In this document: positions 1 to 5,022 of the stretch, in pieces
Layout: each line of letters opens with the position of its first letter
Position numbering within the stretch: position 1 is the first letter of the stretch
DNA from: Mageeibacillus sp. UBA5734
GTDB taxonomy: Bacteria > Bacillota > Clostridia > Saccharofermentanales > UBA5734
Assembly: GCA_002419365.1 (NCBI GenBank)
Contig: DIGA01000027.1
Location: forward strand, 1-6,726
Length of the DNA stretch: 6,726 nt
Reading direction: 5' to 3'
The notes under the pieces: model-generated
Database searches by the model: none
What the model was told of the DNA's origin: nothing
What the model saw: the letters and a program-made list of their open reading frames with translations, nothing else
Program-made: the position numbers and the translations under genes

Positions 1-212
1 GCAAAGACACCATCGACCAGCTGGCTATGGCGAAAGTGCCGATGAACAAAAAGGTCGTCGTCTACTGCTACACTGGCCAGACCGCCGGCCAGGTCGTCGC
101 CGCCATGCGCCTGCGTGGCTATGACGCCGTCTCCCTCAACGGCGGCGCCGGAACCCCGGCCAACGTCCCCCAAGGCTGGGTCAACGCTGGCTACGAGCTC
201 GTCACTGAGTAA
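1..212 (+). CDS. Rhodanese-like sulfurtransferase domain protein, C-terminal part (5' end outside window)
   Basis: About 69 C-terminal residues are visible; the reading frame is open to the left edge and ends at TAA 210-212. The core strand and active-site loop read VVVYCYTGQTA, with the Cys codon at 66-68. This is the Cys that carries the persulfide in the rhodanese family, placed before the usual helix (AGQVVAAMRLRGY) and the following strand (DAVSLNGG). By family, rhodaneses move sulfane sulfur from a donor such as thiosulfate, or a protein persulfide, to an acceptor. Only the end of the domain is seen, so a signal peptide, lipobox or second rhodanese domain upstream cannot be judged. A strong terminator follows 44 bp downstream, so this is the last gene of its transcript. 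The DsrE-family gene at the other edge is a second sulfur-transfer protein. The family call is firm; the physiological acceptor is unknown. Confidence 0.88.
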   Translation, partial: KDTIDQLAMAKVPMNKKVVVYCYTGQTAGQVVAAMRLRGYDAVSLNGGAGTPANVPQGWVNAGYELVTE

Positions 213-255
213 AGCCTCACAAGACCTCGCCGCAAGCGAACCAATCCGCTCAACG

Positions 256-294
256 AAGAACCCTGGAGCCCGTTACGGCACCAGGGTTCTTTTC
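256..294 (+). terminator. Rho-independent terminator after the rhodanese gene
   Basis: An 11-bp perfect stem (AAGAACCCTGG at 256-266 pairing with 281-291) encloses a 14-nt loop that can add a short GCC/GGC inner pairing. The T-run 290-293 lies at the end of the right arm. It sits 44 bp after the rhodanese stop. The left arm begins with AA, so on the minus strand the hairpin is followed only by TT; it could weakly stop the minus-strand unit whose last gene ends at 364, but it is mainly a plus-strand terminator. Confidence 0.85.
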
Positions 295-363
295 ATCCTG
301 TGATTTCTTAGATAGAGGGGAGCTGCTACGCATGATCCGGCATGAACCAGCAAATAAGAAGGG

Positions 364-555
364 TCAGCCACATTTGCTCAGGATTTTTTCATAGTGGCGG
401 ATCAGGGCGACGACTGCTTCGATCTTTTCATCAGTCAACTGAAACTCATTCTTCGGATAGAATTCGGGTTGCCTGAATGGTTTGACGAATGCTGGAGCAG
501 ATTGTTCGATCGTCTCCAGGAATTCCTGGTCTTCGATGGTGGGTGGACTAAACAT
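364..555 (-). CDS. Small hypothetical protein, 63 residues
   Basis: I do not recognise this protein. The start is taken at ATG 555-553 (MFSPPTIEDQEF) because GGAGGT at 565-560 lies at good SD spacing before it; an in-frame ATG at 567 overlaps that SD and has no good SD of its own. The protein is soluble-looking and acidic in its first half. It has a proline-rich middle (residues about 25-38), then a likely amphipathic helix (DEKIEAVVALIRHYEKIL, about residues 42-59), and ends in KCG. No signal peptide or membrane segment is seen. It lies 124 bp downstream of the ribbon-helix-helix gene on the same strand with no clear terminator between, so co-transcription is likely. Base composition is more AT-rich than the plus-strand metabolic genes. 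It could be a partner of the regulator or an unrelated small protein; no toxin motif is visible. Confidence 0.6.
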   Translation of the reverse strand: MFSPPTIEDQEFLETIEQSAPAFVKPFRQPEFYPKNEFQLTDEKIEAVVALIRHYEKILSKCG

Positions 556-679
556 GGTGACCTCCATTCTGCATGTCTTTTCTCCATGCTGTAAATGGAA
601 GCGGTGACAGCTTCCTGCTGCTGCAATTGTGATCAGGCCAGATCGTGGCAGGGCGTCTGATCATCTTTACTGGGGTGCA
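556..679 (-). other. Interval between regulator and small protein, with two inverted repeats
   Basis: Two imperfectly explained hairpins lie here. GGAAGC (597-602) pairs with GCTTCC (610-615) over a 7-nt loop. TGATCAG (630-636) pairs with CTGATCA (657-663) over a 20-nt loop, extendable by a G-T and a C-G pair. Neither is followed by a T-run on the minus strand, so they are not convincing terminators; they could be transcript structures or operator sites. A 38-codon minus-strand ORF (ATG 664 to TAG 548) spans the interval: it starts 15 nt after the regulator stop and overlaps the start of the 63-residue gene by 8 nt. It has no good SD and is not called as a gene. Confidence 0.3.
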
Positions 680-874
680 TCAGTCAAGGGGATCGTGCCT
701 GGCTAATTCCTGGAAAATCTGTTCGATGCCTTGCCGGATGATGTCCGCTTTCGTCTTCCCCAGGGCATTGCTGCAACTTTCGAGTTTCTGGCGTTCAGAT
801 GACGTCAACCGAATCCTCATGGCAAAGCCTTTGGGATCGGCTGATGGTGGACGGCCTATTCGATGAGGGTTCAT
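680..874 (-). CDS. Ribbon-helix-helix (CopG/Arc-type) DNA-binding protein, 64 residues
   Basis: The N-terminus carries GRPPSADPKG, the GRP-x-S-x-(N/D)PK leader common in small ribbon-helix-helix (RHH) regulators. A beta-strand with alternating residues follows (FAMRIRLTSSE, about residues 17-27). Two helices come next: helix A, ERQKLESCSNALG (about 27-39), and helix B, KTKADIIRQGIEQIFQELA (about 40-58). Such proteins dimerise and place the paired strands in the DNA major groove, typically repressing their own promoter. The start at ATG 874-872 is fixed by the SD GAGGTGAT at 885-878. A near-consensus promoter lies about 40 nt further up. The next gene on this strand encodes an unknown 63-residue protein, so a regulator-plus-effector or antitoxin-like arrangement is possible. 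However, the 124-bp gap and the lack of toxin motifs argue against a classic toxin-antitoxin pair. The fold call is good; the target is inferred. Confidence 0.82.
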   Translation of the reverse strand: MNPHRIGRPPSADPKGFAMRIRLTSSERQKLESCSNALGKTKADIIRQGIEQIFQELARHDPLD

Positions 875-920
875 GGCATCACCTCGATTTCTTTACCATC
901 AAATAGTTGTGGTTATCTCT

Positions 921-949
921 ATTATATTGTTGGATACACAAAAAGGCAA
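921..949 (-). promoter_or_regulatory. Sigma-70-type promoter of the ribbon-helix-helix gene
   Basis: Read on the minus strand, a perfect -10 box TATAAT (926-921) lies 17 bp from TTGCCT (949-944, 4 of 6 matches to the -35 consensus). Transcription would start near 914 and give a leader of about 40 nt before ATG 874. The direct near-repeats TAGTTGTGG (904-912) and TATTGTTGG (924-932) flank and overlap the -10 region and could be contacts for the encoded regulator, but this is weak. A GC-rich hairpin (953-970) lies just upstream of the -35 box. Confidence 0.72.
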
Positions 950-1024
950 GCCGGCCCCTTTCTGGGGGCCATGTCAGCAGAATCCATGCACAGCGAAAAA
1001 ATGAGCATCATTCGCACAAAAAAA

Positions 1025-1065
1025 TGAAAACATTTCACCTGCAAAATAGGTTATATTCATATAAA
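1025..1065 (+). promoter_or_regulatory. Candidate operator palindrome and AT-rich promoter region of the M24 operon
   Basis: TGAAA (1025-1029) and TTTCA (1033-1037) form a 13-bp palindrome with a 3-bp centre. It is followed by an AT-rich stretch containing TATATT (1052-1057) and TATAAA (1060-1065), possible -10 boxes. No good -35 hexamer stands at proper spacing, so the promoter is only a candidate. If TATAAA is the -10, transcription starts near 1072, downstream of the ATG at 1065. That would rule out this ATG as the start of the next gene. Confidence 0.3.
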
Positions 1066-1089
1066 TGGGCGTCGCGTGCGCCACCAGAC

Positions 1090-1151
1090 AAGGAGGCAGT
1101 GGCTCATGCCCGCCACTGACATTGTGTGTGAATTTTGAAACCAATCCCCCT
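1090..1151 (+). promoter_or_regulatory. Strong SD with 10-codon mini-ORF out of frame with the M24 gene
   Basis: AAGGAGG (1090-1096) is the best SD in the window, but the ATG it serves (1106) is in another frame than the M24 gene. That ATG opens the mini-ORF MPATDIVCEF, ending in TGA 1136-1138. The M24 gene's likely GTG start (1152) has no SD and lies 13 nt after this stop. The mini-ORF may be a leader peptide that couples translation to the hydrolase. Alternatively, the join TTT-TGA-A may mark a +1 shift, natural or a one-base sequence error in TTTT, that makes MPATDIVCEF the true N-terminus. Confidence 0.45.
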
Positions 1152-2330
1152 GTGACCGAATTTCGAAACCGCATGGCCCGGCTGTTCCAGGAGTTGCAAC
1201 GCCAGGGCGACCGCTTTGACACTGCCCTGGTCTACAATCGGGTCAACCAATACTATCTGACCGGGACGATGCAGGACGGCCTGCTCGTGGTGCGAAGAAA
1301 TGGCGACATCCTCTATTTCGTGCGCAAAAGCTATGAACGGGCCCGGCTCGAGTCGCCGCTGCCTCCAGCCCAGATCGTACAGATCCACTCCTACCGCGAC
1401 CTGCTCGATTATTTGCCCGCAAATCTCGGCCATACGCTCCTGGAGATGGAAGCGATGCCGCTCGCCGTTCTGGAGCGCCTGCGCAAATCCTTCACCTTCG
1501 AATCGATTCATGCCTTCGATGGCATCCTGGCGCGGATCCGCACCATCAAGAGCCCGTATGAACTCGCGCTCATCCGCGAGTCGGCCCGCCAGCACAGCCA
1601 CCTGATGGAGCACGTCATCCCCGGTCTGCTCAGAGAAAGCATGAGTGAGGCTGAGCTCTTGGCTGATACCTACGCCGCGATGGTCAAGCTCGGCCACCAT
1701 GGCCTGTCGCGATTCGCCATGCCCCAGATCGAGATGATCGTCGGCCAGATCGGCTTCGGCGATTCCTCACTCCATCCGACCTGTTTCGACGGCCCGGGCG
1801 GCATGGCAGGCCTGTCTGCCGCTGTTCCCGCCATCGGCAGCCGCAGCCGAAAGCTCAGGCGCGGCGACCTCGTCTTCGTCGACATCGGCTATGGCGTCAA
1901 TGGGTACCACAGCGACAAGACCCGCATCTATTCGTTCGGCGCCCCGCCACCCGCAGAAGCCGTCAAAGTCCACGCGGCCTGCATGGCGGTGCTTGAAAGG
2001 ACGGCGGCACTCCTGGCGCCAGGCACCACACCGGAGCACATCTACCAGACGGTCATGGCCGATCTGCCAGGCGACTTGACGTCCCATTTCATGGGCTACG
2101 GAGAAGAACGGGTCAGATTCCTCGGCCACGGGATCGGCCTGCACATCGATGAGCAGCCTGTCATCGCCCGCGGCTTCAAAGATCCGCTCCAGGCCGGCAT
2201 GGTCATCGCGCTCGAGCCCAAGTGTGGCATCGATGGCATCGGTATGGTCGGTGTCGAAGAGACCTTTGAAATGACCTCCCAGGGCGCCGTCTGCCTTACC
2301 GGCGGAGCGCACGAGATCTTGATTGTCTGA
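1152..2330 (+). CDS. M24 family metallohydrolase (Xaa-Pro aminopeptidase/creatinase fold), 392 residues
   Basis: The domain order is that of aminopeptidase P-type proteins. A creatinase-like N-terminal domain (about residues 1-125, with LVYNRVNQYYLTG and YFVRKSYERA) precedes a C-terminal 'pita-bread' catalytic domain (about 130-390). All five dinuclear metal ligands are present, counted from GTG 1152: D244 and D255 in DIGYGVNGYHSD, H326 in LGHGIGLH, E355 in ALEP, and E369 in GVEET. It should therefore be an active metallohydrolase, not a metal-free creatinase. The family cleaves Xaa-Pro bonds, but many members have other or unknown substrates. The protein is cytoplasmic, with no signal peptide. 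The start is uncertain. GTG 1152 gives VTEFRNRMARL, which as I recall matches where relatives begin; ATG 1065 adds 29 unconserved-looking residues, and the only strong SD is out of frame. The TIM-barrel/acyl-CoA synthetase gene follows 38 bp downstream, suggesting a shared pathway. Confidence 0.88.
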   Translation: MTEFRNRMARLFQELQRQGDRFDTALVYNRVNQYYLTGTMQDGLLVVRRNGDILYFVRKSYERARLESPLPPAQIVQIHSYRDLLDYLPANLGHTLLEMEAMPLAVLERLRKSFTFESIHAFDGILARIRTIKSPYELALIRESARQHSHLMEHVIPGLLRESMSEAELLADTYAAMVKLGHHGLSRFAMPQIEMIVGQIGFGDSSLHPTCFDGPGGMAGLSAAVPAIGSRSRKLRRGDLVFVDIGYGVNGYHSDKTRIYSFGAPPPAEAVKVHAACMAVLERTAALLAPGTTPEHIYQTVMADLPGDLTSHFMGYGEERVRFLGHGIGLHIDEQPVIARGFKDPLQAGMVIALEPKCGIDGIGMVGVEETFEMTSQGAVCLTGGAHEILIV

Positions 2331-2368
2331 ACATAACGATTCACAACGAGAAAAGGCAGGTAAGCAGC

Positions 2369-4945
2369 ATGTTGAAAATCGCATTCTCCACGATCGGTTG
2401 TCCGGAATGGTCCTGGATCGAAGTCACCGCCATGGCCAAGGACCTTGGCTTTGATGGCATCGAGATCCGCGGCCTGGGTGAGGAACTCCACGCCCCGCGC
2501 GCGCTGCCCTTCACCCCGGCGGAGCTGCCCCGCACCCTCGAGCGCCTGCAAAGCCTCGGGCTGCAGCTGACCTGCCTGTCATCGGGCTGCTGCCTCAAAG
2601 ACCCGGCCCGGCGCCAGGAGATCCTCGCCGAGGGCTTTGAATACATCGACCTGGCGGCCCGGACCGGAGTGCCTTATGTCCGCGTGCTCGGCGATATCGC
2701 TCCGGAAGTCCAGGGACCCGTAGACGATGACATCGTCGCCCGCGCCCTGGCCTCGCTGGCCGACTATGCCCAGTGGAAGCATGTCACCGTCCTGATCGAG
2801 ACCAACGGCGTCTATGCCGACACCAGCCGCCTCAGGACCTTGCTCGAGGCCGTCCATCACCCGGCCGTCGGCGTCCTCTGGGACATCCACCATCCCTACC
2901 GCTTTTTCGGCGAAGCGCCGGCACAGACCTGGGGCGCCATCGGCGAATATGTCCGCTACATCCACATCAAGGATTCGGTCCTTGCCAACGGCAAGATCCA
3001 GTACCGCATGCTCGGGCATGGCGACCTGCCGATCCAGCAGACCCTCGACCTGCTTGAGGACCAGGGCTACACCGGTTTCGTCTCGCTCGAATGGGTCAAG
3101 CGCTGGAGCCGCGATCTCGAAGACGCCGCCGTTGTTTTCCCGGCCTTCGCCAATACCCTGCAAATGTTCAACCGCACCCGGGCCAGCATCTGTCCGGGCA
3201 AAAAGGCAGCAGGCCAGCCGGGCGCCCCGGCAGACGCCGGTGCAGCAATGGCCCCAGCGCCAAAGGGCAAAACCCTCTTTGGCAAGGATGAATGGGTCGA
3301 CCTCACGCTCGGCCAGCTGATCGAGCGCGTTGCCTGCGTCTTCCCGGACCAGCCTGCGGTCACATACACCACGCGCGACTACACCCGCACCTACCGCGAA
3401 TTCCTCGACGAGGTCGACCGTGTCGCCCGCGGCTTGCTCGCGATCGGCGTGCGGCCCGGTGACCACGTCGCCGTCTGGGCCACCAACCATCCCGAGTGGC
3501 TGCTGACCTTTTTTGCCTGTGCCCGGATCGGAGCCATCCTGGTGACCGTCAACACCTCGTACAAGATCCACGAAGCCGAATACCTGCTGCGCCAGTCCGA
3601 CACCCACACCCTGGTCATGATGGATGGTTTCAAGGATGCCGACTACACCGCGATCATCCGCGAAATCTGCCCCGAACTGGCCACCGCCCAGCCCGGCCAG
3701 CTGTCGGCCCAGCGCCTGCCGCTTCTGAAAAACATCATCAATTTCACCAGTGAGCAGCCTGGCTGCTGGACCTGGTCCGACCTGCTCGCGAGCAGTGCCA
3801 CGATCCCTGCTGAGCACATCGCCGAAATCGGCCGCACCCTCGACAAGCACGATGTGATCAACATGCAGTACACATCGGGCACGACCGGATTCCCGAAAGG
3901 TGTCATGCTCACACACTACAACATCATCAACAACGGCAAGTCGATCGGCGACTGCATGAACTTCTCGACCGATGACAAACTGATCATCACCGTGCCGCTG
4001 TTCCATTGCTTTGGCCTCGTCCTGGCCACCCTCGCCGCCGTCACCCATGGCACGACCATGGTGCCGCTGGAATATTTCCAGGCCGGCAAGGTCCTCGAAG
4101 CGATCAACCGGGAACAGTGCACGGCTCTGCACGGCGTGCCGACCATGTTCATCGCCCTGCTCGAACATCCCGATTTTGCCACGACTGATTTCTCGCACAT
4201 GCGCACCGGGATCATGGCTGGCTCGCCCTGTCCGATCAAGGTCATGCAAGAGGTCGTCGACCGCATGAACATGAACGAAATTACGATCGTCTTTGGCCAG
4301 ACCGAGAGCTCGCCCGGCTGCACCCAGAGCCGGGCCGAAGACCCGATCGAGGTCAAGGTCAGCACCGTCGGCCGCGAACTGCCCGGCATCGAATGCCGCA
4401 TCGTCGATCCGGCGACCAACGAGTCCGTCGCGGACGGCGTCGCCGGTGAATTCGTCGCCCGTGGCTACAACATCATGAAGGGCTATTACAAGATGCCGGA
4501 GGCTACGGCCGCGGCGATCGACAGCGACGGTTGGCTCCACACCGGTGACCTCGCGGTCCGCGACCACAACGGCAACTACCGCATCACCGGCCGGATCAAG
4601 GACATGATCATCCGCGGCGGCGAAAACCTCTACCCCAAGGAGATCGAGGATTTCATCTACACCCACCCGGCAGTCAAAGACGTCCAGGTCGTCGGCGTCC
4701 CCGACGCCACCTATGGCGAAGAAGCCCTCGCCGTCGTGATCAGGAAAGAAGGCCAGGACGTCACCGAAGACGACATCAAAGCCTACGTCCGCAGCCACAT
4801 GGCCAAGCACAAGACCCCCCGCTACGTCCGCTTCGTCGACAGCTACCCCATGACCGGCAGCGGCAAGATCCAGAAATTCAAAATCCGCGAATGGGCGATC
4901 GACGCACTGGGCCTGGGTGAAGCTGCAGCGATTGAGACGGCGTGA
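2369..4945 (+). CDS. Fusion protein: xylose-isomerase-like TIM barrel + AMP-forming acyl-CoA synthetase, 858 residues
   Basis: Residues about 1-265 are a sugar phosphate isomerase/epimerase-type (AP endonuclease 2 superfamily) TIM barrel. The expected metal ligands are visible: E144 (LIETNG), D172 and H175 (WDIHHPYR), H199 (YIHIKD) and E241 (SLEWVK). An Ala/Pro/Gly/Lys-rich linker (about 276-301) follows. Residues about 304-858 form a full acyl-CoA synthetase of the adenylate-forming family: P-loop YTSGTTGFPKGV (501-512), GQTE (643-646), TGDL (725-728), RIKD (742-745) and catalytic lysine K833 in GSGKIQK. This half should make acyl-AMP and then acyl-CoA from a carboxylate, ATP and CoA; it most resembles ACSF2/YngI-like medium-chain or general acyl-CoA synthetases. 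The ATG at 2369 has an AGGCAGG SD upstream. There is no stop or frameshift between the halves. The protein is cytoplasmic. The substrate of either half is unknown; the co-transcribed M24 hydrolase may supply it. Confidence 0.93.
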   Translation: MLKIAFSTIGCPEWSWIEVTAMAKDLGFDGIEIRGLGEELHAPRALPFTPAELPRTLERLQSLGLQLTCLSSGCCLKDPARRQEILAEGFEYIDLAARTGVPYVRVLGDIAPEVQGPVDDDIVARALASLADYAQWKHVTVLIETNGVYADTSRLRTLLEAVHHPAVGVLWDIHHPYRFFGEAPAQTWGAIGEYVRYIHIKDSVLANGKIQYRMLGHGDLPIQQTLDLLEDQGYTGFVSLEWVKRWSRDLEDAAVVFPAFANTLQMFNRTRASICPGKKAAGQPGAPADAGAAMAPAPKGKTLFGKDEWVDLTLGQLIERVACVFPDQPAVTYTTRDYTRTYREFLDEVDRVARGLLAIGVRPGDHVAVWATNHPEWLLTFFACARIGAILVTVNTSYKIHEAEYLLRQSDTHTLVMMDGFKDADYTAIIREICPELATAQPGQLSAQRLPLLKNIINFTSEQPGCWTWSDLLASSATIPAEHIAEIGRTLDKHDVINMQYTSGTTGFPKGVMLTHYNIINNGKSIGDCMNFSTDDKLIITVPLFHCFGLVLATLAAVTHGTTMVPLEYFQAGKVLEAINREQCTALHGVPTMFIALLEHPDFATTDFSHMRTGIMAGSPCPIKVMQEVVDRMNMNEITIVFGQTESSPGCTQSRAEDPIEVKVSTVGRELPGIECRIVDPATNESVADGVAGEFVARGYNIMKGYYKMPEATAAAIDSDGWLHTGDLAVRDHNGNYRITGRIKDMIIRGGENLYPKEIEDFIYTHPAVKDVQVVGVPDATYGEEALAVVIRKEGQDVTEDDIKAYVRSHMAKHKTPRYVRFVDSYPMTGSGKIQKFKIREWAIDALGLGEAAAIETA

Positions 4946-5022
4946 GGGGGATTCAGTCTAAAGGTATGATGAAATCCGCCTTGCTCATGCCAAGGAACAG
5001 GCTCAGGCCGAGTCTTGATTCC
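4946..5022. other. Convergent intergenic gap without a clear terminator
   Basis: Two genes end facing each other across 77 bp. The best hairpin is only CCTTG/CAAGG (4979-4983 with 4991-4995, 7-nt loop) with no T-run on either side. No usual intrinsic terminator is visible for either gene, so termination may be Rho-dependent or transcripts may overlap. Confidence 0.4.

Noticed and set aside
645..866. 73-codon plus-strand ORF opposite the ribbon-helix-helix gene
   Set aside because: The minus-strand frame has the GRP leader, RHH pattern, SD and promoter; the plus frame has none of these.
364..874. Classic type II toxin-antitoxin pair
   Set aside because: The RHH protein could be antitoxin-like, but the 63-residue partner has no RelE, MazF, PIN or HicA-type features that I can see, and the genes are 124 bp apart instead of overlapping.
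953..970. GGCCCC/GGGGCC hairpin as a terminator
   Set aside because: No T-run follows on the plus strand; on the minus strand the T-run is 9 bp away and belongs to the promoter spacer. It lies in an intergenic region with no gene ending into it.
1065..1151. N-terminal extension of the M24 protein from ATG 1065
   Set aside because: No SD at suitable spacing, a Cys/Gly/Ser-rich peptide unlike the family N-terminus, and a candidate -10 box overlaps the ATG; GTG 1152 is preferred, though not proven.
1104..1700. 198-codon minus-strand ORF opposite the M24 gene
   Set aside because: Shadow of the M24 coding sequence: no SD, no recognisable domain, and the plus strand has clear family motifs.
1767..2384. 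205-codon minus-strand ORF opposite the end of the M24 gene
   Set aside because: Antisense to the metal-ligand region of the hydrolase; composition looks like reverse-frame translation and no motif is seen.
2579..4810. 743-codon open frame on the minus strand opposite the fusion gene
   Set aside because: The plus-strand frame carries complete enzyme motifs; the antisense frame has low-complexity Asp/Val/Gly/His-rich composition, which arises when GC-rich codon bias leaves the opposite strand free of stops.
4979..4995. CCTTG/CAAGG hairpin as a shared terminator for the convergent genes
   Set aside because: Only 5 bp with a 7-nt loop and no T-run on either strand.
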